Source: Halocafeteria seosinensis (taxonomy: Eukaryota > Sar > Bigyra > Bicosoecida). From it: a DNA stretch of 56,384 bases. A program made the translations under genes and the position numbers. The stretch is from contig LVLI01000169.1 in the NCBI GenBank assembly GCA_001687465.1, forward strand, positions 1 through 56,384, given 5' to 3'. The notes under the pieces are model-generated. The model did no database searches and was not told where the DNA came from. It saw only the letters and a list, made by a program, of their open reading frames with translations. Shown here in pieces: positions 36,473 to 46,337 of this stretch (position 1 is its first letter; each line of letters begins with the position of its first letter).

Positions 36473-38043
36473 TCACTTCTTTCTAAGCTCGTCAACAAAC
36501 TGCTGGAATAATTCACGGATTTTGGAGACCCCATGTTGACGGAATTTTTCCTTCAGTTCTATATCATTGGCTCCACCATCGCTGGCTGCTGTTACTTTAA
36601 TTTCCATCTCATCATCAATGTCGGTATCTTGATCCAAATCGGGGATGTGGAACTGACCATCCCCGGTTGCGAGCACATTGCCGTCACCATCCACCATTTC
36701 TCCTTCCCATTCTCCTTTCACTTCAAATTCAAAGAAAAGCAATTTCTTCCCTTTACGAATGGAAACGGAAGCTTCGCCATGAAAGTCAGATATCTGCACA
36801 AGCAGAACGAGTTAGGGAAAGAAAGACAAAAGTAGACTCGTGCTCACATACTTCTGAAATGGTGATTCTTCCCCCGGGGATATCAATGTCAAAGTTCTTA
36901 AACATCCCTTGCACACGCTCCTTAGCCCACGACGTAAGTGATTTCTCTTCCCTGGGAGGAAGAAAATCAGATGAATACTGGAGCCATACTGGGAATCCGA
37001 ATGGCAGAGAGACTTACCAATGATAGCTGTTAGGATTCCACACCGAGCCACCGGCTGTGTCTTTGTGGTTGCTATTGCTAGTACTCTCATTCTGCGCCGT
37101 AGAGGTGTTCGAAATAGGCTGCGGTTGAGGAGGTTTTGTCTGGGATGCTTGGGTTGTCTCGGCCGTGTTCGGGATGGGTTGCCTTGTCTCTTGGGGAGGC
37201 GCACTCTTCTGAGCTTCATGATAAGACTGCAATGCGAACTTGGCCGGAAGGTACCTACAGCATATTATGAGACAAGATTAAAACTGTCAAGATCGTACCT
37301 CAGTTTCCTTGCCTGAAGCTTTCTCCACTAAGGCATTCTTAAACGCCAGAAGTTTCTCCTGTAATTTGCCTCGAAGTTTCTGCATTATGTAGGAAGTGGA
37401 TGCACGCATGCGGAGCATTAGCGCAAGCACCACTGAAAACGGCCACCTTGCTGTTAAAGTACCTTTTCGATCAAATCCTTCGCTTGTGCTCCAGCGGCTC
37501 CACTCTTCGCCTTATCCGCTTCGATTTTCATCTCGAAGTCCCCACCGTCAATATCGTCCACCATCAGGTCAGAAATAGTGAACTGCAAAAAGCATTATCG
37601 TTAACACACCACAGAAGAGTTTTCCCTTAACAGAAGGGTGGTAGTACTTACCATTCCTTCAGCCATGCAGGTGTTGTCGTTTTCAACAACTTCCCACTTC
37701 CCCTTGATGGTGAGTTCCAGGACAGGAATTGCTTTTCCTTTGCGAATGTTTACTGCTGCCTGTTATAAGTCACACCATACCGATCCAATTCGACGCATAA
37801 TCCCGTGGTAAAGTGAATGATTTAACTCCAATCCAAAGTACTTACCGAGCCTGTGACGCTGGGAACGTCTGTGACGACGATGATAGGATCGCGGCTTTCT
37901 CCCAAGAGCCCCTTGATTCGATCCTTTATGTCAGCATGCGCCCATTCCGTATAGTTCTTCTCCTCCCAATGCCACGATCCGGCATTCCATACACTACCGC
38001 TCCCTTTCGAGGGACCTTGATTCTCAGTCGTCGTCGACGCCAT
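36473..38043 (-). CDS. Hsp90 co-chaperone with two Aha1 N-terminal domains
   Basis: Seven exons on the minus strand: 38043-37846, 37759-37652, 37582-37463, 37379-37299, 37226-37018, 36951-36852, 36793-36473, giving 378 residues; introns are 58-86 nt. Aha1 binds the Hsp90 middle domain through its N-terminal domain and stimulates its ATPase. Here the N-terminal domain is present twice. The first copy starts SVWNAGSWHWEEK (Asn20) and the second SVWNPNSYHWEEK (Asn233). Each is followed by a helix (YTEWAHADIKDRIKGLL and LTSWAKERVQGMFKNF), then a strand set with RKGK and a W-E element (GKWEVVEN, GEWEGEMV). The linker (about 170-228) is Pro/Gln/Thr/Ser-rich. The usual C-terminal AHSA1 (SRPBCC) domain is absent. 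The 37227-37298 intron end was chosen at TTGCAG to keep the frame. The family call is strong; the effect of the duplication is unknown. Confidence 0.85.
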
Positions 38044-38389
38044 GGTTTGGAATTTTGGAACAAAAATAAGTCGGAGCCCTGACCACAATGAACTGAACCA
38101 ACACTGTCCACGTGCGCGTTACCAATGTTAGTATACCGACTTATTCAAATCAATCATAGGCTATGATACTCGTCTAGCTAGTCTCGCCCTCCATGCATCA
38201 TTGCACATGGATGGATACCGATGTTCCATGAAGTTCGGTGCGAAATCCGGTACGAAAACCCGGATGAATTCGTGTCAGATCAAGATGTCGAATCGATGAT
38301 CCAGTATGTGTGAGCATAGTACATGATTGTCAGAACGAGAGAGATAGTGTTTTTGTGTTGCATCTAGTATCGACGGTTGTAGCAACAAA
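38044..38389. other. Divergent promoter region with a CACGTG site
   Basis: 346 bases between the start codons of the Aha1-like gene (-) and enolase (+). A palindromic CACGTG (G/E-box core) lies at 38109-38114. No well-formed heat-shock element was found, although TTC and GAA triplets cluster near 38223-38245. No gene is visible. Confidence 0.35.
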
Positions 38390-40172
38390 ATGATTCGTAT
38401 GGGAAACACTTTGCCCCGGCTGGCCCGGAACACTTTGATGAGAAGGGCAACAGCCCCACAAACCACTGCTTCCTTTTCCACCGGCAGTGCTCACATTCAG
38501 GACATCACTGCACGCCCAGTGATCGACAGTCGAGGTACGCCGACCGTGGAAGCCGTCGTTCACATGGGCAACGGGAGCTCGTTTCGCTCCATTGTTCCCA
38601 GTGGCGCCTCCACGGGAGAGTTCGAAGCCCTGGAAATGAGAGATGGAGGAAAGGCCTGGAATGGGAAGGGTGTTTCCAAAGCGGTGGATAATATCCATAA
38701 GATTATTGCCCCCGGACTAAAGGGAGCAGACCCCAGCAATCAGCGATCCATCGACGAAACTATGATTCGGCGACTGGATGGATCCAGAAATGAATGGTAT
38801 GGATATTTAAAGTCATTTAGGGTGGACTCACGCTGCCCCTGCATCTGAATTGTTAACACATACAGGGGATGGAGCAAAGAAAAGCTCGGCGCGAATGCCA
38901 TTTTGGCCGTCTCCATGGCTGTCTCCCAGGCCGGTGCGGCTGCGAAGGAAGTACCCCTATACCAGCACCTGTGCGAATTGTCATCCACGAAACAAATGGT
39001 CCTTCCTGTCCCATCTTTCAAGTAAGCTTCTCGCTCGTCGAGTTCATACTTTTCCCTCGACGACACCAACGTCAATGTAATCTACGTATTGCTTGACAGT
39101 ATCATCAACGGTGGCTCCCACGCTGGAAACAACCTCGCGATGCAAGAGTTTATGATGCTGCCCACTGGGGCTGGTTCTTTCACTGAGGCAATGCAAATGG
39201 GGTGTGAGACATACCAGCATCTGAAGGGGGTAAGTACATATTAATGTAACCGTGTTTTCTCAACTGGAGGGCCATTTTTCTTGCACGTTTTCAGATTATC
39301 AAGAACCAATACGGGAAGGATGCAATCAACGTGGGAGACGAAGGGGGTTTCGCTCCTCCTCTGTCGGACGCTCGCCAGTGTCTCGATTTGATAAGTGAAG
39401 CTATAGAGAAGGCTGGCTACACGGGCAAGATTGAAATGGGTCTTGACGTTGCTGCGTCTGAGTTCTACAATGGTGAACAAAAAGTTTATGAGCTTGACTT
39501 TAAGAATAGTGAAAAATCTCCGGATCAGAAGCTTCCTGCGGAAAAACTTATGTCCGTGTACGAAGTAAGTATGACCGAAATTACGATTTTTGAAGGTGCC
39601 ATTAAAATAGTTTACGGGCTGTTTCTTCCCCTTGCTCAGGACTTGGTTTCTCAATACCCCATTGTGAGTATTGAGGACCCGTTTGACCAAGAAGATTGGC
39701 AGGCATACACTGACTTTTGTCAGAGGATGGGTAACAAGATTCAGGTAAGTATCGAGAGGACGACATAGTATTTGCTACCAACTGGGATACGTGTTGCTAC
39801 ATTTCTCCACAGATTGTAGGTGATGATCTTCTCGTTACGAATCCAATTCGAGTAGAGCAGGCAATCGAACGTAAAGCAGCTAACGCTCTCTTGTTGAAGA
39901 TCAATCAAATTGGCACTGTTACTGAATCAATAGAAGCTGTAAACCTGGCAAAGGGTGCAAAGTGGGGAGTCATGGCCTCCCACCGTTCTGGTGAAACCGA
40001 AGACACGTACATTGCCGATCTTGCAGTGGGGCTAGCTACGGGACAAATCAAGTCCGGTGCGCCATGCCGCAGTGAGCGCCTGGCTAAATACAACCAGCTA
40101 CTCCGTATTGAAGACCAACTCGGTTCAAAAGCAGCTTATGCTGGAAAGAACTTCCGTTTCCCGGGTTACTAA
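38390..40172 (+). CDS. ENO: Enolase with a probable mitochondrial presequence
   Basis: Six exons: 38390-38796, 38866-39021, 39100-39229, 39295-39564, 39640-39744, 39813-40172, giving 475 residues. Enolase interconverts 2-phosphoglycerate and phosphoenolpyruvate. The first 35 or so residues ([32 protein letters not shown]) are rich in Arg, Ser and Thr with no acidic residue, typical of a mitochondrial targeting peptide. Mature enolase then begins near [19 protein letters not shown]. Conserved parts are [64 protein letters not shown] and [11 protein letters not shown]; all catalytic segments look intact. Two insertions, NEWGWSKEK at the exon 1/2 junction and DPFDQEDW, are of the type known from plants and apicomplexans. 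A cytosolic enolase would have to be encoded elsewhere. Mitochondrial lower glycolysis is known in stramenopiles. Confidence 0.93.
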
Positions 40173-40255
40173 ACGAGATGGGTTAATTGCTCTAGTTTTT
40201 GTTGGCTGTTGTCGTCTGCTTGCGTTGCCAATTGGTATAGTTTTTAAATCTTATG

Positions 40256-42089
40256 TTACTCAATATATTTCCGTAAAAATTCGGGAATTTCGTCTAACTT
40301 CATTGTACCCTTGTTAACTTCTTCGAACTTCTTCGCATGTTCAGGGTTCCGGAGTGTGGGTGTCTTCGCTGAGGGTTTTGAGGTCCACTGCTTCTCTCGG
40401 GCCTTTTCCTGTGTCTTCTTCCCTTCCTGTTTTTGAAGGGAGAGGTGTTTCCTTCCCTCCGGAAGCACGGTCACTAAACGTCTCAGCACTTTGCTATACA
40501 AACTAAGATAGCGAGTAGGAATATATGATTCTTGCTGGACCTGCAGTTGTTTCTATGTGCGCAATATAAACGCTGTATGATTACTGCTGAGTCAATTGAT
40601 GACATGCCTACCTGCAGAAGTAACGTGGGCAGCCGTCCTGCCAATAACACTTCACGGCTGAATTTGCTATCGAGCATTTCGTGAATTAAATCCAGTGATG
40701 CAAGTCTGACGATCAGTGATCAAATACTAGGATACGAATTGCCGCAGAGGACTTGGTGACAAGAGTCAACTTACACGACAGTCAAAGACGTTCCGTTCGT
40801 GCATTGATCGCGAAGACTTCTGATAACAAATTCATCCCAGCTGCATTATGTTACCAGAGTAAGAAGCAGATTCCGCATGAATGTCTCCGATAAAGCTTAC
40901 CCTGTCTCATGAAGCTCTTTGAGGGGGGAGCCTACGACGTTCGAAAAATAGAGATTTGTACCCACCTCGACAACTCTGCACTGAATTTCAGGGACATTCG
41001 CCCAGGCAGTTCCAATGAGGGTTCCGAAAGCTCCAATTTGTACTGCAAAGGGATGTAAGAGCACCAGGCTTCGATGACTGTGATATGTACATCCGGGAAG
41101 ACGCCACACTTACCCATGTGCATGGAGGCGTGCTCGTGTAGAGCTGCGACTTTTAGGAATCCGAGACCTTCAATTGCAAACTGACTTCCACACTCTAACA
41201 ATGCTAAAGCGGATTCCACGGCGTGACGGAACTGCTCCGTAAACCTGGTGGCCTCCAAATACCTGCAAAGTGCAACCGACCACAATATTGATACTTATAC
41301 CCAGATGGAGCGAAGCTAGGCACAGAAACCTACATGAAGCCTTGCTTTTGCCGGAAGATTGTCCGTACAGAGTCTCGTAAAGCCTTGGCTGTCTCCCATT
41401 CATCCAGTTGCAGGGCTTTTCTGCTATGGGCAGAGACGCAATCCCTTGTATCATGACCAAGGGCGCCTGGATCAGGCAACCAACCCTGTGAAGGAGTAAC
41501 GCTATCCAATACACAGGCGTCGAAAGCATTCATCTTCAGGGAGTTTGAAACGAATGCACCAAACAAGTGTGCTTGTAGTAGTACCAATTCCCACCTGCGA
41601 CGATGTTGTACGCCTTTACTTCAATTTAAGCACACGATTGTAGCAATGTGTGAGAAGTTTCTGAGACTTCCTCATATCACCTTTTACACTTATTTCCATT
41701 TATTAGTATTTTCTGTTTGCCGATACCATTTTGACTAGTAAATCCAACACATCATATACCGTTTGTCTTCGTGAGGTAACAGTGCTATACATGTATATGG
41801 ATGATGCAGATTCCTCCAGAGTTAAACTCGAAGTACGTACGGTAGTTGTAACCACTAACTGCAGTATGCACATCTCTTACCGTCTTGTTCCCGAATGCAG
41901 CGGAAGGTGAAAACAGTTGGCGTCCTTGACGTCAGTGCGTTCCACCTGCAGAATTTTCGTCTGGGTGTGGCTTGACCCCAAGTACATCCGCGTTGTGGAA
42001 CGATAGGCATCCGGCTGAACATACCAGAGGTAGAGGCAACCGGGGGACTGACAAATTCCACAGTTATCGATACACAGTGTGTCGCGCAT
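40256..42089 (-). CDS. Unrecognised multi-exon protein, possibly helical-repeat
   Basis: I do not recognise this gene. The firm part is six exons: 41594-41334, 41262-41114, 41042-40901, 40840-40775, 40705-40612, 40540-40256. They join in consistent phase through 60-71-nt GT-AG introns. An in-frame ATG at 41533 would give 311 residues. A further exon at 42089-41881 (MRDTLCIDNCGICQ...) ends in a GTAAG donor in the matching phase, with a possible 54-nt exon at 41813-41760; this longer model gives 419 residues. The middle is alpha-helical (EQFRHAVESALALLECGSQFAIEGLGFLKVAALHEHASMHM, then VQIGAFGTLIGTAWANV, then TVVLASLDLIHEMLDSKFSREVLLAG), suggesting HEAT/ARM-like helices. The C-terminus is Lys/Gln-rich (QKQEGKKTQEKAREKQW) and ends EFLRKYIE. 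The N-terminal extension is the least certain part. Confidence 0.55.
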
Positions 42090-42320
42090 AATGTGTGCTC
42101 ATTTAACAAGATGAATGTACTACTGTACAACTGTTGTCCCACATTATTCCCACAACACAGGACTGTGGGTATTACTGAGGCTTCAGTGATTGCTCACTTG
42201 TGTACACATATGTGACAGAAAATCCACCGGTCAGGAAGTTGACCGATGGTAGTTGCAAAAGAAAAAGAGAAAAAACGATAAAAATGAAAACTAAATCGAC
42301 TCTTGCGTGGTGGTTCGCTT

Positions 42321-43044
42321 TCAATGAGTGACTTCAGTCTCGGTAGCGGAAAGACAGCTCTTGCATTCTTCTATTCCTTGCTCGCTTAGCTGCTTGGCAA
42401 AGTCCCAGGGCGTGTCGCCATACTGTATTCTTCAGTGTAAAGATATGAAGTCCTAGCATAAGGCTGAACCTGATAACGTGGCCAGATACTTACCCGATCT
42501 GGAATCATAGGATCGGCGTTATGTTCCAATAGTAACCGTATCAGGTCTACGTCTTTGTTGCGGACGGCATCATGCAGCGGTGTGTCACGAAGCTGCGCCC
42601 GTGATAAGCAGGAGTGATTTTCAAGAACACTTCATCATACATTGGCCGCCTACCTTCAAACTGCGGCAATTGACATCAGCGTCATATTCCTCAATAAGAA
42701 CCTGTGCAAGCTCGTAGTGTTTAAACCATACAGCGGTGTGAAGCGGTGTAAGTCCTCCCTGTGTAATTAATGTATACCGTGGTAATGTAGTAACAGCCAA
42801 GTTAGGAGCCATGGCCAGTAAATAGCCTTACCAAGCTCTTCGGATTTCGGATTCTATTGACGTCCACCTTGGGGAAATGGGCATTTCTCATTCGAATGCT
42901 GACTTCATTGCACTTTTCCCTAAAACTCTCCAATACTTGCCGCACTCCGTTAACGTTGCCTGTCGTACATGCCGTGAACAGTGCCTCCGTTTCTTTTTGT
43001 GACAGCCGAGGCTCTTCCGGAGAGAAAATGAAGAGAGTGCTCAT
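42321..43044 (-). CDS. Small ankyrin-repeat protein
   Basis: Four exons on the minus strand: 43044-42832, 42758-42654, 42592-42494, 42422-42321, giving 172 residues; introns of 73, 61 and 71 nt are all phase 0. After a 15-residue lead, one ankyrin-like unit covers ALFTACTTGNVNGVRQVLESFREK. Two clear repeats follow, GGLTPLHTAVWFKHYELAQVLIEEYDADVN and RDTPLHDAVRNKDVDLIRLLLEHNADPM, and then a partial one (YGDTPWDFAKQLSEQG). Introns fall at the repeat boundaries, as is common in ankyrin genes. It is probably a protein-interaction module; the partner is unknown. The start is the only ATG in frame before the first repeat. Confidence 0.8.
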
Positions 43045-44194
43045 TTTGTTGTAGTACAATTTCGATACCCAGGTATTTCTGATGCTGGATGTCTGTAAAC
43101 TTCTATCCACTGCAAATTCTTACCAGCCTTTTGCAAAGCTGTTGTTAACACCGAAGCACGGAGCAAAGAAAAGAAAAAGAAAAAAGAAAAGCCAAACAAC
43201 GAATACGTTGATTCATCCAGTTCCACCGTCCGCATCAAATCTCCCGTAGTTTGATGCTCGTTGGTTTAGAATGTAGAGAGCATATAAGGTAGCATATTTC
43301 CATTTACCCCTTCACAATCCTTTCTTGAACTCATCACTGGTACTGATTCACTACCTTCAGGCAATTCTGCCGCGGACCGCGGTGCACAGAGCAACAACTG
43401 TCATGTGGAAGGAACTATTCCTTCCCTCGATTCACTTCGACGCAGTATGTGTTTACCAGCCAAATAAGGAGTGCCAATGAGAAATTTGATGTACATGAGC
43501 TCCTTTGTCCTCCTTTCGGCGCTTGCAACTCATGCTTTTCCGTGGTTGTAGAAGGTGCGGACTGAATCTCTGTCTTAGTGCTGTTAACTGTTCTGCGCCA
43601 TACAGGGTCGCATGTGTGATACTTTACAACACATTAGTATTGCACTAGTGCGTGCGTGCTACATTGTCATTTCTCTAACTGCTGTCAAAAATTTCTAAAA
43701 TTGTACCTGAGTGAATGCGACGGAGCTCGTTTCTGTTCTGCGATGTGCTGAATCTCCAGCACTCAGATGCGGAGGAAAGTACATAGGCTACAAGGATTCA
43801 GAAAGGCTGATATTTCCCTGGGGATGATGCCAGTAGTCGATATGGATCGTTCTCAGCTGAGCTCTGGGACTTCTAGCAGTGGTATGTGCACGGCCCTGCG
43901 GTCCCGAGTTTTGCCGAGAGCCTCGGCGAGAGGGTAAGCAGACGGCGCGCGTTACGCGAGTCATGAAGACGTTTGAGGCTCTGAGCTGGCCAAAATTGAA
44001 CAGTGTAAGTCTGCGAAAAGATTGTTCCATTATGCAGAATTCAAATTCCTTGGGTTTTTTCAAAACAAAACCAGCTGTAATGAAAAAATAACTGGATAAA
44101 TTTAGCCAGATAGGCCTACGAACTAGCCTCTGTGACTTGCTTGATGACGATAATCCCTACGAAACAATAACGAAGGAAGAGGAAAGCGCAAGCA
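43045..44194. other. Intergenic region between divergent genes
   Basis: About 1.15 kb between the ankyrin gene start and the POLD3-like start. A plus-strand frame at 43879-44091 (CARPCGPEFCREPRREGKQ...) has somewhat coding-like composition and could be joined to an upstream exon at TAGCAG near 43878. I find no convincing start, partner or similarity. The region must hold two promoters. Confidence 0.35.
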
Positions 44195-46095
44195 ATGGCT
44201 AGCTTCGACCATGTTTTGAACCGCTGCAAACAGTGGATCCTCGATGAACAGCGAGTATTAACCTCTTTCTGGCTAGCACATGCTCTTCAGATCTCAGCGA
44301 GGGATGCTAAACAGTATGTATAAACAGTAGCATTGGCGCTAGACTTGCCGCGTTTACTGGGCTTCTCTTTGATGCAGAGTTCTGGCGGCCTTTGTACACT
44401 GCCAGCAGCCTAAGCATCCTTTATTAGCGTACCTACTGCCTCCAGATGACCGCAATTATGTTTGGGACTATGTTGAGCAGGCGCCGAAGAGTGTTTCCGA
44501 GATGAAGAAGCAGTGCGAAGGGAAAACCTCTTCTGCCTCACTTTGTCTGCAAGTCCAAACCCTGATTATATCGAACTCCTCGTCCAAAGACGGAAGCACC
44601 AAGATACAGCTAGCGTTTCAAGATAAAATTGCTGACCGTACGTAAATGGTAGAGCCTCAAGGATGATGCTGGTAAGGGGGACACAATGTTGCTTACGTTT
44701 GCAGATGAACGCGATTTGAAGAATGGTTCCGTAGATGTTGAAATTTACGCCATCCAAGCTGTAAAAAACAGCAACAGTACGCCGCTAAGCAATGCTGCAT
44801 TATATAACACGGACGTTGAACAAGCAAAAGATTTATCAACTAAGGAAGGTACCCTCGGGGCGCATTTTAGGCTCAACAAGTGCGTCCGTTGACTTGGTTT
44901 GTTTTGGTTGGTGGTGAAGGACAGCCTTATATGATTGCAGAGCTGGGTCTGTTCGCATGAACGAAGAATTTCTTAAAGTTGGTACTACCAATAACGACTA
45001 TCAATTTAATCAAGGACCTGCATTACCTGTATCATCGGGCACTGTGAAATCGAAGAGCGGGGACAACTCCCTTAACAAGAGCGAACGAAAGAGTGCTGTA
45101 CCGAAGGTCAATGAACGTGTTGACAACTCTCAAAAGGCAAAGAAAACTGTTAATGCAAGTTCGTTCTTTACAAAGGCAAATAAGTCTTCTAAACAAGGTG
45201 TTGGTACCCCCAAGTCGAGTACTGAAGATGCTCCGACCAACGAGACGAAACAACAACCCGCAGCTAGAACCACTAGACCAAAGGCGTCGGACAGTGGAGA
45301 TGTAGCTGCAGATGGTATTTCTAGTGTGGAGCAACAAGCAGCTAAGACAAGTAGCCGAAAGGCATCGGATAGCGAGGATGCGGCTGCAGATGGTAAAAAT
45401 GCGAGGCCGACGCAGGACTATGCAGGGACAACGGAGGACGACAAGGAGCTATTTGATGATGAAGACAGTGATGAGGACGTAAGAGTGCCCGGGCAGAATG
45501 GGAGCGTTTCCCAAACGAGCCATCAGACAAAAAGTATGGCTCAGAAAAAGCGGAAATCACCAGAGCGCGAACAAAAAGAGGACCTGCAACATAAAGCTAG
45601 TGAAACCGGAAAGAAAAGAGAGTCGAAACAAGGAGAAGCAGGGAAAAAGAAGGCTACCCAAAACACCCAACAGAAAAAGAAAGCTACGCCAACATTCCAC
45701 GCTGACGACGGCGTGGGAAGTGAAGAAAATGAAGCACCGACGGGAAACCATTATTTCGGAAAATTCGGAATCGACAGTTCGAACAAAAACGAAGAATCGC
45801 AGCGGAAACGCCGGAAAAAGCTAGTGGAAAAAACGTACGAAGAAGATGGATACTTAGGTATGGTCTCGCAGACGCATTGTTAACAAAGTAGCATATCTAA
45901 TTGCTCTCCACTGTGTTATTTGCAGTAACTAAGAAGGTTATGGAAGAAGTATCAGATGAGGAATGCGAGATGGAGGAGCCCGTTAAGAAGGAACCGGCGA
46001 AAGCAACTCCGAGCCGCCAAGAGCCAAAACCTGTAGCGAAATCGAGAACGGATAAGAAACAGTCGAGTATGATGAACTTCTTTAAGAAGCCTTGA
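44195..46095 (+). CDS. POLD3: DNA polymerase delta subunit 3-like protein
   Basis: Five exons: 44195-44313, 44378-44637, 44705-44879, 44941-45857, 45926-46095, giving 546 residues; introns are 61-68 nt. POLD3 (p66/Cdc27/Pol32) is the flexible subunit that ties DNA polymerase delta to the sliding clamp. The N-terminus (CKQWILDEQRVLTSFWLAHALQISARDAKQVLAAFV) is the small winged-helix-like domain that opens this family. The long middle is disordered and charged, rich in Lys, Glu, Ser and Asp, with two near-identical KASDSxD..AADG stretches at about 45285-45400. The protein ends QSSMMNFFKKP, a PCNA-interacting motif of the QxxxxxFF type, as in POLD3. It is convergent with DDX18. Confidence 0.8.
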
Positions 46096-46337
46096 AACGA
46101 AGGATGACGATGCATGTGGCAGAAAGAAAAAGAAGGAATTCCATTATTGATTGAATGCTTTATGCACTAGAGTTAGAATTTTGTAAATTGTCTCTTGTCT
46201 CCTTCCTTAAGGAGCCTTGAAACTAAGGATAACGATGCATGTGGCAAAAAGAAAAAGAAGGAATTCCATTATTGATTGAATGCTTTACACACTAGAGTTA
46301 GAATTTTGCAAATTGTCTCTTGTCTCCTTCCTTACGC
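46088..46337. repeat. 125-bp tandem direct duplication at the POLD3/DDX18 3' ends
   Basis: Two copies, about 46088-46212 and 46213-46337, are offset by 125 bases and differ at about six positions (roughly 5 percent). The left copy contains the last codon and stop of POLD3. The right copy contains the last dozen codons and stop of DDX18. Each copy also keeps a dead version of the other gene's end. Before the duplication the two stop codons would have been under 100 bases apart. Confidence 0.95.

Noticed and set aside
36253-36534. 93-codon ATG frame (-) overlapping the last exon of the Aha1-like gene
   Set aside because: It starts inside a conserved exon in another frame and extends into its 3' untranslated region; probably chance.
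38223-38245. Clustered TTC/GAA triplets upstream of the Hsp90 co-chaperone, looking like a heat-shock element
   Set aside because: The spacing between triplets does not fit the nGAAnnTTCn rule.
43879-44091. Coding-like plus-strand frame upstream of POLD3
   Set aside because: No ATG in a sensible place and no upstream exon that joins convincingly; left as intergenic.
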